The notes under the pieces are model-generated. The model was not told where the DNA came from, made no database searches, and was given only the letters and a program-made list of their open reading frames with translations. The position numbers and the translations under genes are program-made. A stretch of DNA of 64,000 nt from Aquarana catesbeiana (taxonomy: Eukaryota > Chordata > Amphibia > Anura > Ranidae): NCBI RefSeq assembly GCF_042186555.1, contig NC_133333.1:70629618-70693617 (forward strand), given 5' to 3'. Positions 1-10,533 of this stretch are shown piece by piece. Every line of letters begins with the position of its first letter. Within the stretch, counting starts at the first letter, position 1.

Positions 1-205
1 TTTACAGCTCTAGCGCTGGAGCCTCAGAATGCGATGGTCCTTTTTTTTTTTTTTTTTGAGCTTAAAAACGACCATGCCTGTTACAGCTCAAAAACGCCAT
101 GATGTGTATGAGCCAATTGAATAACATGGAGTGGCGTTCTTAAGCAGCAAAAAAAGCTCAAAAAAGCTGCTGTAAAAACGTCCGTGTGTATGAGGCCTCA
201 TAGTT
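1..205. repeat. Unclassified MITE-like fragment at window edge
   Basis: The segment holds several short copies of a motif around AGCTC, AAAACG and GTGTATGAG (for example near 58-115 and 150-200), plus a poly-T tract at 40-57. The repeated AAAACG/GTGTATGAG modules in both orientations suggest the end of a foldback or MITE-type element cut by the window edge. I cannot assign it to a superfamily. Confidence 0.3.
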
Positions 206-895
206 AGTACAATGAGCTTCTCTTTTTCTTTAATTCTGCCCCTTGGGTTGAACCAAAAAAAAAAACTACTTGTGTGTACAAGGCTTAATATAGTGGACAT
301 TGAATAGGGAGAAATTAAAGCCATAACTTGTCTAAAATTAGCCACAATCAGGAGTTTGCAGACTTTTTTCCTCCACTCCATAATGGTGCATTTTAATGAT
401 TGCCAGAGTATGTTTGTAATTAAACTTTGTAAGGAGTAGGTAAAGTGAGTTCATAATATATAGGACTGTTTTATCACCTATTTCTCTATTTATAGAATAT
501 ATCTCTACTCCACGCTTAAAATATTAAAAATAGGCACAAACCCAAAATTCAAAACTATTACATAAACCCAAACCGATGCAGCTGCAGTATTACCCCACCC
601 AAAATTTCACTATTTGTTTCTTCTTTATTTTCTTCTAGATCCTGCCACTTTATGGCCCTTGGCTGGACTTTCACATACCTTTTTTTTTTCCGCACGGTGA
701 CCTATTATAACCTTCCAGCCCCCACCTCATTCACAAATGCAGTGCAGTTGCTGTTAACATTGAAGGTAAGTAACCATCGCTTAACATGAAATTCCACATA
801 GACATGCTGCCTTTATGCACACCCTTCAGTTATGGTCTCATCTAGAACAATGTGAATGCTCTGAGATAAAGCTTATGAAATAAGAGAAACAGTGT
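206..895. other. AT-rich sequence, no gene seen
   Basis: No coding segment, RNA gene or recognisable element stands out. The ORFs are short and lack family motifs. Only A/T tracts and a poly-T run near 680-690 are visible. Confidence 0.5.
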
Positions 896-2113
896 TTAAC
901 CCTTTCATGACTAAGCCTATTTTTGAAATTTGGTGTTTACAAGTTAAAATCCGTATTTTTTGCTAGAAAATTACTTAGAACCCCCAAACATTATATATAT
1001 TTTTTTAGAAGAGAGTCTAAAGAATAAAATGGCGATTGTTGCAATATTTTTTATCACACGGTATTTGTGCAGCGGTGTTTTAAACGCAAATTTTTGGAAA
1101 AGTGACACTTTCATGAATTTTAAAAAATCCAAACAGTAAAGTTACCCCAATTTTTTTGTATAATGTGAAAGATGATGTTACGCCGAGTAAATAGATACCA
1201 AACATGTCACCCTTTATAATTGCACGCACTCGTGGAATGGCGACGAACTACGGTACCTATGAATTTCCATAGGTGACGCTTTAAAAATTTTTTACGGTTA
1301 CCAGGTTTGAGCTACAGAGGAGGTCTAGGGCTAGAATTATTGCTCTCGCTCTGACGATCGCGGCGATACCTCACATGTGTGGTTTGAACACCGTTTACAT
1401 ATGCGGGCGCGACTTCCGTATGCGTTTTCTTCGCTGCGCGAGCTCGCGGGGACGGGGGCGCTTTTAAAAATTTTTTTTTTTTTTTTTTTATTTATTTTAT
1501 TTATTTTTGTACTTTTATTAATTGTGTTTAAAAATTTTTTTTTTTTTTTTACTTTTATTGCTGTCACAAGCAATGTAAACATCCCTTGTGACAGTAATAT
1601 GTGGTGACAGGTACTCTTTATGGAGGGATGGGGGGTCTAAAAGACCCCCCATCCCTCCTTTACACTTCAAAGTATTCAGATCGCCGAAAACGGCGATTCT
1701 GAATACTGTGTACTTTTTTAAATTCGGCGCCATTGGCAGCCGAGTAAACGGGAAGTGACGTCATGACGTCGCTTCCGCGTTTACAATTAGAAGGCTGGAA
1801 CGAAGCCGCTCACAGCTTCGTTCCAGCCCGCCCCCAGCCGCCGGAGATTCCTGAATGGACACCGGGCCTCCCGATCGCACGGGAGGCCCGGTAACAGCGG
1901 CGGGAGGCGGCGGGAGGGGGGGGATGTCCCCTCCCGCTCCTCCGGTATAACAGCCGAGCGGCTTTTAGCCGCATCGGTTGTTATATTCGGGTAGCCGATC
2001 GCCCGCTGAAAACAACGGTACCGGGATGATGCCTGCAGCTGCGGGCATCATCCCGGTATAACCCCGGAAAGCCGAGGACGCATATGTGCGTTCGGTCGGC
2101 GGGAAGGGGTTAA
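896..2113. mobile_element. TTAA-bounded hairpin-ladder element, copy C1
   Basis: The element runs from TTAACCCTTT at 896 to AAGGGGTTAA ending at 2113, so it has short terminal inverted repeats and TTAA at both borders, as in piggyBac-type elements. It encodes nothing recognisable. A diverged second copy lies at about 62537-63744, with matching blocks such as the AACCCCCAAACATTATATA stretch near the left end. The right half carries a run of at least nine stem-loops, annotated separately. The superfamily call rests only on the TTAA borders. Confidence 0.6.
1561..2058. repeat. Ladder of nine consecutive hairpins
   Basis: Nine inverted repeats follow one another. Arms: 1561-1570/1585-1594 (10 bp perfect); 1622-1638/1642-1658 (17 bp perfect, 3-nt loop); 1671-1686/1691-1707 (16 bp, one bulge, loop AAAA); 1744-1762/1765-1784 (7 plus 12 bp, nearly closed palindrome); 1793-1806/1815-1828 (14 bp perfect); 1861-1873/1880-1892 (13 bp perfect); 1911-1919/1928-1936 (9 bp); 1946-1963/1967-1985 (about 16 bp, one mismatch, one bulge); 2019-2033/2044-2058 (15 bp perfect). 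An imperfect tenth lies near 2071-2100. The arms are read directly from the sequence. Function is unknown. Confidence 0.85.
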
Positions 2114-2117
2114 TATA

Positions 2118-2918
2118 TTAACCACTTCAGCCCTGGAAGAATTTACCCCCTTAATGACCAGGTCAGTTTTTGCAGTACGGCACTGCGTTACTTTAACCGC
2201 TTACCGACCGGCTCACACCGATATACGTACAGGCAGATTAACGTACCTGTACGTTGCCCTTTAAAAAGCGGTTTGCGGGTGCCGCGACCTCTGTGAGTGT
2301 GATCGCGGGTCCCGCGGACTCTATGTTCATGGGGATACCTGCGATCGTCTCACGGAGAGGAAGAACGGGGAAAGGCTGATGTAAACAAGCATTTCCTCGT
2401 TCTGCCTAATGACACTGATCACAGCTCCCTGTAATCGGGATCCCTAAAAATCGCTGATCGCCGCCATTACTAGTAAAAAAAAAAATTATTATTAAAAATG
2501 CTATAAAACTATCCCCTATTTTGTAGACGCTATAACTTTTGCGCAAACCAATCAAACGCTTATTGCGATTATTATTATTTTTTTTTTTTACCAAACATAT
2601 GTAGAAGAATACGTATCGGCCTAAACTGAGAAAAAAAAAATTATATATTTTTTTGGGGTTATTTATTATAGTAAAAAATAATGCATTTTTTTTCAAAATT
2701 GTCGCTATTTTTTTGTTTATAGTGCAAAAAATAAAAACCGCAATGGTGATGAAATACCACCAAAAGAAAGCTCAATTTGTGGGGAAAAAAGGATTTCAAT
2801 TTTGTTTGGGCGCAATGTCGCACGACCGCGCAATTGTCAGTTAAAGCGACGCAGTGGCGAATCGCAAAAAGTGCTCTTGTCTTTGGGCAGCCAAATGGTC
2901 CAGGGCTTAAGTGGTTAA
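2118..2918. mobile_element. TTAA MITE, copy A1, with a nested element
   Basis: The left end TTAACCACTTCAGCCCTGG (2118-2136) and the right end, whose reverse complement is TTAACCACTTAAGCCCTGG (2900-2918), form 19-bp terminal inverted repeats with one mismatch and TTAA at each border. It is non-coding. A related copy begins at 60975. Around 2193 the sequence switches to a different family at an internal TTAA (see the next entry). I infer a piggyBac-type non-autonomous element. Confidence 0.7.
2193..2560. mobile_element. Nested TTAACCGCTT-type element, copy B1 (approximate)
   Basis: At 2193-2196 TTAA is followed by CCGCTTACCGACCG, then by a series of blocks also present at 20222-20470: a tandem TACGT-containing motif, GAAGAACGGGG-like and TTTCTC/TCGTTCTGCCTA. 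Copy A at 60975 continues differently after the same TTAA position, so this looks like one TTAA element inserted in another. The right border is not clear. Confidence 0.45.
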
Positions 2919-3485
2919 AGGACCCATTCTTTGGGAACCAAGTACTGGCATTCAGTGGTGACAATGGTCCCAGATAATGAACCTACCAGATGGGATCAAA
3001 TGAGGGTCCCCTGACATACCCATCACCAGAGGCTTCTGTGTATCTGAGAAGCACGTCTGCATTGCAAAAAGGAAATTCTTTGGAACATCCAGAGAATCCA
3101 GTGTGCCCAGGGTAGCATAGGGATGCAAGACAATTGTTTCCAAGAGACCCCTGCATTGGGAAGCTGCCGACAACTGCTTGGCCCATTCAAATGAGAAAAG
3201 TACTCACTTGAGCATTGAACTAGGCCTGCGTATTGATGACTAGCCAGGTCTGCTCCAACTGTTTTGACACCTCCTATCCAGCCCAAACTTCTCAGGCTAG
3301 CCAGAAGAATCCCTATTTGAACTAGTACGTCATCTGGACTCTGAGCCAACAGTAGTCTAATGTTGGATTTGAAGCACCCCCATTTCCTTAGAGGGGTCAC
3401 ACAGAGATTAGGACTTCCATAAAGGTGAGGTGGGGAGCCCTGAAAGGAAGACGCATGAATTGAAAATGTCCATCTCTCACTGACA
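2919..3485. other. Sequence without recognised feature
   Basis: This stretch has balanced composition and no repeat arms, and none of its short ORFs shows a family motif. It may be unique host sequence or an old repeat. Confidence 0.4.
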
Positions 3486-5225
3486 CTCATAGTTACATAA
3501 TTAGTCAGGTTGAAAAAAGACACAAGTCCATCTCTAGTTCAATCAGTAATAATAAAAAAAATCATACAATCCCATATACATAATCCTATACCCACAATTG
3601 ATCCAGAGGAAGGTGAAAAACCACAGCAAAGCATGATCCAATTTTCTACAGCAGGGAAAACAATTCCTCCCTGATCCCCCGAGAGGAAATCGGATATTCC
3701 CTGGATCAACTTTGCCTATTAATGTTAGTACCCAGTTATATTATGTACATTTAGGAAATAATCCAGGTCTTTTTAAAGCATCTACTGAGCTGGCCAGAAC
3801 CACCTCTTGCAGTCTATTCCACATTTTCACAGCTCTTTACTGTGAAGAAACCTTTCCGTATTTGGAGATAAAATCTCTTTTCCTCCTAGATGTAAAGAGT
3901 GCCCCCTTGTGCTCTGTGATGACCTTAAAGTGAATAACTCAACACAAAGTTCACTGAATGGACCCATTCTGTACTGTAATTGTACATGTTGATGATATCC
4001 CCCCTTAATCTCTTCTTAAGAGAGAATAAATTCAGTTCCTCTAATCTTTCCTCCTAGCTGAGCTCCTCCATGCCTATTATTATCAGTTTGGTTGCACTTC
4101 TATACACTTTCTCCAGTTTCCTAATATCCTTTTTGAGAACTGGTTCCCAAAACTGAACTTGAATATTCCAGATGAGGTCTTACTAATTTGTACAGGGGAA
4201 AATGATCCCTCTCTCTTTTCCATCTCTCTCTCTCTCTCGTCCATATCTCTCTCTCTCGTCCATTTCTCTCGTCCATATCTCTCTCTCTCGTCCATTTCTC
4301 TTGTCCATCTCTTTCTCTTGTCCATCTCTCTCTCTCTGTCCATCTCTCTCTCTCTGTCCATCTCTCTCTCTCTGTCCATCTCTCTCTCTCTGTCCATTTC
4401 TCTCTCTCTCTCTCTCTCTCTCCCTCTGTCCATCTCTCTCTCCCTCTGTCCATCTCTCTCTCCCTCTGTCCATCTCTCTCTCCCTCTGTCCATCTCTCTC
4501 TCCCTCTGTCCATCTCTCTCTCTCTCTGTCCATCTCTCTCTCTCTCTCCCTCTGTCCATCTCTCTCTCTCTCCCCCTCTCTCTCTCCCCCTCTCTCTCTC
4601 TCCCTCTGTCCATCTCTCTCTCTCTCTCTCTCTCTCTGTCAATCTCTCTCTCTCTCTGTCCATCTCTCTCTGTCCATCTCTCTCTCTCTCTCGTCCATCT
4701 CTCTCTCGTCCATCTCTCTCTCTCTCTCTCTCTCTCTGTCCATCTCTCTCTCTCTCGTCCATCTCTCTCGTCCATCTCTCTCTCTCTCGTCCATCTCCAG
4801 TTGTACTCCCTTAATATGTATGATGCATGCATAGTCTTAACCCCTAAGTGCGTAACTTTTACATTTATCAACATTAAACCTCATTTTCCACATAGTTGCC
4901 CAATTAATCAGTGCATTGAGGTTGGCTTGTATGTTGGAGACCTCCTGTAAGGACATCATTGCACTGCATAGCTTGGTACCAAAATGGTACTTTTAATCCC
5001 AGACCCTATATCATTTTATGAAGATATTAAAAAGGAAGGGTCCCAACACTGAACATTGGGGTACACCACTAATGACCTTAGATCATTCAGAGTAAGAATC
5101 ATTAACCACTAGTTTCCTAACAAATACTGATCTTTACATTCCTGTAGACTTTACCTTACACATTAGCCATGTGTGGGGAACTGTGTCAAACGCTTTTGCA
5201 AAATCCAAGTATACTCAGTTTTTTT
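3486..5225 (-). pseudogene. CR1-like LINE fragment, decayed
   Basis: The left boundary has the same tail as the CR1 at 51028 (GTTGAAAAAAGACACAAGTCC at 3509-3529). Read on the minus strand, it carries decayed segments of the C-terminal reverse transcriptase region. The right part (about 5175-5210) encodes the FAKAFDTVP block that precedes the catalytic region in CR1 elements. Frameshifts are everywhere and no open frame spans it. A CT-rich satellite (4203-4798) has expanded inside. Family: CR1 clade, 5'-truncated. Confidence 0.75.
4203..4798. repeat. CT microsatellite with GTCCAT spacers
   Basis: (CT)n runs of 8-30 bases are punctuated by GTCCAT or CTGTCCAT. Units of about 18-22 bp are most regular at 4429-4530, where a 20-bp unit repeats about five times. 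The array has no stops in several frames, which creates long spurious ORFs of Ser/Leu or Arg/Glu repeats on both strands. Confidence 0.9.
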
Positions 5226-5649
5226 AAGTTCAACGTCAGTCTTCTTTGCACAAGACACAGAGGAGAATAAAAGCCTGTAAATCTCTGAGGGAGGACTTTG
5301 AATCATTCCCAATTGCAGTCAATTTGTGGGGGTGGGGGGGGGGGGGACAGGGAATGGGTCATCTCCCATCATCCAGATTCTGGTAGGGGATGAACTGAAA
5401 AAAAAGGCCTTGGCTGTGCATCCATTTACTCTTGAAGTTTTCCATTCTGGCAAAAGGATATTGAGTCATGGAATGTTGAGTGGACCAAACTAGCAGAGTG
5501 AGTTCTTCACCGGAGCCTCGACCTCCTAACCATCGATTTGCTCCTGGAATAGTGCTTAGCGTTGGGATGTACACATGACACTTAATCGTAACCAATAGTG
5601 TTCCACATTCCAAGGATGTGTGCAGTTCTATGAAGCTTAAACACTGTTA
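5226..5649. other. Sequence without recognised feature
   Basis: Includes a poly-G run at about 5328-5346. No gene or repeat border was recognised. Confidence 0.4.
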
Positions 5650-6604
5650 TACAGGAAGCAGGGGCGAGCAGCAGTATGGGTGTGTGCTGATGCTGCTGAG
5701 GTGGGGGAGGAGCATGATCATGGGCCAGACTGAGTGGATGAGGGAGGCTCCAGGCGGACAAGCTGCAGCCAGCGGCGTGAGGGGCTGAGACATATGGCAG
5801 AGGTGAAAGCCCACTACACCCCCAGAACATCACCAGGACAGCGGGCGCTCCAATCGGCAGCCGACTTGATCCTAGAGGGGGAGGAGGGACGGCAGCCCTG
5901 GAGCACAGGAGAGAACATGGAGCGACACACCTGGAGGACCCCCTCCTACACCCCCCCCCTTGAGACTTGGATGGAACATGCAGGGGGAGAGGTGAGCTGA
6001 CAGTTATGAGCTATGTATGCAATCAACCTATGCACTGCTAATTGAACATGAAAATTTGTTGAAAGAGTGAAATTTTGCATTTGAAAACCTAATTGATTGA
6101 GAAACCTGGCATGTGTATCCTCCTGTCTACACCTGTGTGATCCTCTAATAGTTAATACATATAAGGGAGCAAATGCATTAATGGACTGTGTGCAGTAAAC
6201 ATTACCCTTATATATGCTATACATGTAATCTAATCATGTTATGGTAATGGACTAGGAAACCTTGGTGAAAACCTGTTAAATGGAAAAAATCTGCATCTTT
6301 AACTGCAATACCCTGCTGGCTGTGAAAACCTAATTTGTGCATTTTTTCACCTGCTCTAGTGCGACTGATAAATGGATTGTGAGCAGGTGGTATTATTTTT
6401 GCAGGGGCTTTGTAAGAAATCTGTCTGTCATGGTAAGCAGACTGTGAAATTCTGTTGAAGGTGAAATCTAAGTACCTGCACTCTGCAAACTTGATAAAAT
6501 GTGAAAATCCGGTATATGTACCCATCTGCCTGCCCCAGTGTGACCCCCCCCCCAATGGAAGTACTTATAGGGGAACAGGCAAACAGACTGTGAATCAAAA
6601 GAAC

Positions 6605-6635
<31 letters not shown>

Positions 6636-7223
6636 ATATAAGCTATGCTCGCAATTTGCTGATGAGTTGGTAATTGATGGCGAAATTCTGTTGAATGTGA
6701 AAATCTTGCAACCTGAACTTGCTTTCGCAAACCCTGCTAACGGTAAAGAAAAACTTGCATGTACACCCTGTCATTTGTTACAGTGCGACCCCCCAAATAG
6801 GAAATGCCTACAAGGGAAAGATGAGCAAGCGGACTGCAAGCAGCAAGTAAAAACCTTTAATTATATCTTGTACGTAAACTGCTTATGCACGGGTGATTAA
6901 ATGTGAAACCTTGATAAATGGGAAAACCCTGCACCTGCCTATGGGCCGGTAATTGACGGTGAAACCCTGTTAAATGTGAACATTTTGCATTTGCTTGTGC
7001 AAACTTTACTGACTGTGAAAAATTTTGCATGTGCATCCGTGTGTCTGCCCCAGTGTATCCCCTGAAATCTGTTGATGCACGGCGAATTGACTGTGAAACC
7101 TTGTTGAATGGAACAACCTTGCAGGTGCATTGGCAAACCCTGTTTGACTGTGAAAACCCTGCATCAGTCTTCTGCTTCTTGTTCTAGTATTTATATAGAT
7201 AAGAAAGAACTACAAAAGGAACC
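5650..7223 (+). repeat. L1-A 5' region with degenerate tandem monomers
   Basis: The region upstream of the L1-A ORF1 starts GC-rich (about 5650-6000). It then holds about five degenerate monomers of roughly 230-290 bp, recognisable by a recurring block of the type TGCATGTGTACCC...CTGCCCCAGTGTGACCCCC, found near 6108, 6340, 6510, 6750 and 7027. Shorter recurring blocks are GTTGAATGTGAAAAT and CTGACTGTGAAAA. Rodent L1s carry tandem promoter monomers in the same place, so a promoter role is possible; that is inference. A poly-T tract interrupts at 6608-6632. The true 5' end of the element was not identified. Confidence 0.55.
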
Positions 7224-7925
7224 ATGCCTAAAACCCCAAGGGAGAGCTTGAACATTAGTATGATCCAAAAATATTTAACAAAAGAGGAAAACTCAAAAAG
7301 CTCTGTCATTGAAAAACAACAAGCGACAAAAGAAAAGAAAAGAGAGTCTGCGAAAAAAAGGAGGAATACAGGAAGAAACTAAAGCAGACGTCAAGATGGA
7401 TAATGAAGCAGGTGCAGAAGAGCAAAGTACTTACGCCCAATTGCCAACTAAATCATAAATAATAGAGATGTTTGAAAGATTAGAAAATTCTTTTAAGACA
7501 GAAATCGCAACAATGTGAGCTGACTTGGCTATCTGCTAAAAGGGGAAAAGGGGTAGAGGAAACGGAGGACAAGAACGAAAAGCAAACCTCAGAAATACAA
7601 GAACTAAAAACACAAGTTAAAATTCTGCAAACCAATCAGAGGGAAATATTATACAAAATGGAAAATCAAGAAAACCAAAGCAGACGCCAGAATCTAAGGA
7701 TAAGAGTGCTTCCAGAAGAGAGAGGTGAAGAGCTGAAAAAAAACTGTGAAGGAAATATTTAACCCTCTACTGGACAGAGGAGAAGAGCAAGAACTCAAAA
7801 TAGACCGTTTGCATGGGATTAGGAAACCTTCGTATCTAAACGCAGAAATACCCCAGGATATCATCGTACGATTTCAGCTATATGAAGATAAGGCAGAGAT
7901 ATGGAAGAGATTGGCAAAACCCTAG
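7224..7925 (+). pseudogene. L1-A ORF1 (nucleic-acid-binding protein), broken
   Basis: ORF1 of an L1/Tx1-like LINE, which normally makes a coiled-coil RNA-binding chaperone that packages the element's RNA. ATG at 7224 starts a Lys-rich N-terminus that stops after about 50 residues. Later frames restore an amphipathic Glu/Gln/Lys-rich stretch (about 7590-7680) and then the block ENQ-x-Q-SRRQNLRIRVLPE (about 7660-7715). That block matches the start of the ORF1 RRM domain and is followed by RLHGIRKP and DIIVRFQLYEDK-like motifs. At least two frameshifts or stops are present. Identification rests on the RRM-start motif and the position before an endonuclease ORF. Confidence 0.65.
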
Positions 7926-8039
7926 ACCCCATTATAAATAATCGTAAACTTAGAAATAGATTACATCTATATGAAAATAGGATGCAAATAACCCATCTCT
8001 ATGAAAACAGGCTGTGAATAACTATAACATAACTACAGT

Positions 8040-8749
8040 TAATCTTTTTTGACCTACAATGTGAGAGGGCTAAATACACCAACAAAAAGGCATAAAATCT
8101 TGAAAGAGATTGAGCATCATGGGGTCGGGGTGGTCTTCTTACAGGAGACATACTTGTCTCATGAAACTAATGTGAGGTTGTATTCCCATCAGCTCCCAAC
8201 TTGGTACTATGGCGACTCAATGACAAATGAGGCAAAAGGGGTTGCAACTGGAATAGGTAAGGGAGTTCGGTTCTCCCTGGAGGATAGATTAACTGACCCG
8301 GAGGGAAGATTTCTCTTCTTAAGGGGGAAGCTGTTGGGAATGGAATGCACAGTGGATAATAATTATCGCCCTAATAAAGGCCCAACCATAAATTTGGGGG
8401 GAGCCCTGGAAAAATAATCATAATTTAAAAAAGGGAAAGTGTTCATGGCGGGGGACCTGAATTTTTGTATGGACCCAAAACAAGACAGTACGTCCCGTGT
8501 ACAGGGGACGAGGAACGCCCAATTGAAGGCGATAAAACAGAAATTACACCACTACCAGTTAGTAGATGTATGGAGAATGCAACAACCCAGGACACAAGAT
8601 TATACGTTCTACTCCCCTGTACACGGGACATACACTAGGATCGACTGTTGGCTGATAGAACATAGAATCCTAGACTTGGTAGTATCCACGAATATAGAAA
8701 TAGCTACACTATCTGACCATGCACCAATGACCATGAAAATAAAGATACC
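8040..8749 (+). pseudogene. L1-A ORF2, endonuclease part, interrupted
   Basis: Encodes the N-terminal apurinic-type endonuclease domain of L1 ORF2, which nicks the target DNA. Visible motifs are YNVRGLN (start of domain), FLQETYL with the catalytic Glu, AGDLNF, YTRIDCWLIE and SDHAP with the catalytic Asp-His. The open segment near 8049 begins with TTG, not ATG, so the original start is lost. A frameshift lies near 8417-8439. The frame is cut at 8749 by L1-B. The same ORF resumes at 16963, after a duplicated GAAAATAAAGATRCC. Confidence 0.8.
8735..8749. repeat. Target-site duplication of L1-B, left copy
   Basis: GAAAATAAAGATACC directly before the G-run that starts L1-B. The right copy is at 16963-16977 (GAAAATAAAGATGCC, 14 of 15 identical). 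The length is typical of target-primed reverse transcription. Confidence 0.85.
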
Positions 8750-8925
8750 GGGGGGGCGTGGCTTGGATGTTCATGTGAGAGGACGTGTCTCACACTAGCT
8801 CCTGCATCTTGCTTCACAGAATCCTGTTGTGAGCCATATACATCGCAGAAATAGACCGGATACTTCGCCCCCAGTGTGGAGTCACCACTACAGCGACTCC
8901 CGGTCACCATAATAACAAGGCAAAC

Positions 8926-10025
8926 ATGCCTAAGAAGGAAGGGAGCCTCCTCGCCGACGGCACGGCCCAGCATGGCGGACCCCCGCTCCAGCAACGAACG
9001 GGAAGAGACTCCTATGCCTCGGCGGCGGCTAAACTCGGCCAATATGCCCATGAAGCCAGCGGTGTCAAGTCCAAACTGCTAGCCTGCACAGCTAAAACAG
9101 CCAAAAATGGACCCCCTGTGAAGACTCCTAATACAGCACAACATGTGCCTGAGAAAATGGCGCCGGCGGCCTCCAGGAACGCAGTGAGTAATCCACCATC
9201 CCCCCTCCCTGCCCAAGTCACTGCTGATCCCACAGATGTGGAAAATAGAGAGCCCTCATTACAGGACATACTAACTGCAGTCCATGCTTATGGCTCCTCC
9301 ATTACTGACTTATCAACTGAAGTCAAAAGCGTGAAGGAAGGCTTGTTGCACATTAGACAAGATATGCAGAAAATCAGGGAGAGGGCCACTGCTTTGGAGG
9401 GACGTGTGAGCTCTATTGAGGATGAATTACCCCCCTTATCCCAAGAAATGCACATAACCTCTAATAAAGCTGATGAATCAGCAGCTAGAATCGAAGATAT
9501 GGAGAATAGATTAAGAAGGTCGAACATCCGTATAGTCGGAATGCCTGAGAAATCCGAAGGGAAACACCCTGCAGAGTTCATTGAAGCATGGCTTGCAGAC
9601 ACTTTTGGGAAAAATAATCTTACTCCATTCTTCTCAGTGGAAAGGGCTCACAGGGTGCCATCCCGACCACCGCCACCGGGGGGGGCAATCACAGACCATT
9701 TATCCTAAAACTCCTCCACTACAAGGACAGAGACATTATATTACGCTTAGCCAGACAAAAAACTGATATGGACATACAAGGTTCCAAAGTCTCAATATAT
9801 CCAGATTTCTCGGCTGCTGTCCAAAAACAGAGGGCAAAATTCACAGAAGTAAAAAAAAGGATGCGGGCAATACCACTAGTCTACTCCATGTTGTATCCAG
9901 CTAAGTTACGCGTGGTAGCAGATGGAGCAGTGCATTTTTTTGAATCCCCAAATATGGCTGCTTCCTGGCTTGATCGGCATGAAAGACATTTGCGTGGAAC
10001 TGACCAAGGGCATGCATTTGATTGA
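8926..10025 (+). pseudogene. L1-B ORF1, one frameshift
   Basis: ATG at 8926 opens 260 residues. The N-terminal half is disordered and rich in Ala/Pro/Lys. A heptad-like coiled coil follows (about residues 105-185). Then comes the RRM-start motif with RIEDMENRLRRSNIRI, followed by an RAHRVPSRPPPPGG block. The frame breaks in the C/G-run at about 9665-9690. Protein similarity continues in another frame: KLLHYKDRD, SIYPDFSAAVQKQRAKF and the C-terminal domain to the stop at 10025. The expected product binds L1 RNA as a trimer. A single small indel in a homopolymer is the only visible lesion. Confidence 0.8.
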
Positions 10026-10533
10026 AAATTGCAAAGTATCCAGCAATATATGAATCCTTTTGCTCACCTTGCTATTTCAGGAGCTCTTAGAAAGGCACAA
10101 TTTTTTACATTGCCACCTCTCAGTATCTATCGTTTAAATCTTGTACTTTGATTTCAAAGACACTGGGTCCCGGCCCTCAACTCTACCCCCTTACAAGCCC
10201 TGCGGGGCACTTATCAAAGTTCAATAATTGGTCTATCTGAGTTTAGGTTTGCTAAACCTACTGTTGTTATGGACAGACTGTTTTTTATTTTTTTTTATGT
10301 TTTTTCTATTTCCCAACCTTGGTTGGATGGGTTTTCTTTTTGCAGATGCGCACGACATATAAGTCTGCATTACGTCTCTATCGTCCAGACTGATTTGCCT
10401 GAGACTGAAGAAGGTCAACACTGTTTACAAATTATCTACCCAGGTAACATTTGTGAATGGGCACAATGGTTCATTTCTCAAGATTTAAATACCTCTTGGC
10501 GTATGCGCCCCTCTATGCAGTCCCCCCGTCTTA

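Noticed and set aside
1561..2058. Cluster of miRNA precursors
   Set aside because: Stems of 9-17 bp are shorter than a typical precursor stem of about 33 bp.
4083..4950. Long overlapping ORFs of Arg/Glu or Ser/Leu repeats on both strands
   Set aside because: They are the CT satellite read in stop-free frames. The same length is open on both strands and no family motif is present.
6657..6690. CTGATGA followed by GAAA, hammerhead-like
   Set aside because: Stem II would rest on wobble pairs, and no stem I or cleavage triplet fits.
8049..8417. Independent gene starting at 8049
   Set aside because: The frame begins with TTG and is the endonuclease part of L1-A ORF2, continued after L1-B at 16963.
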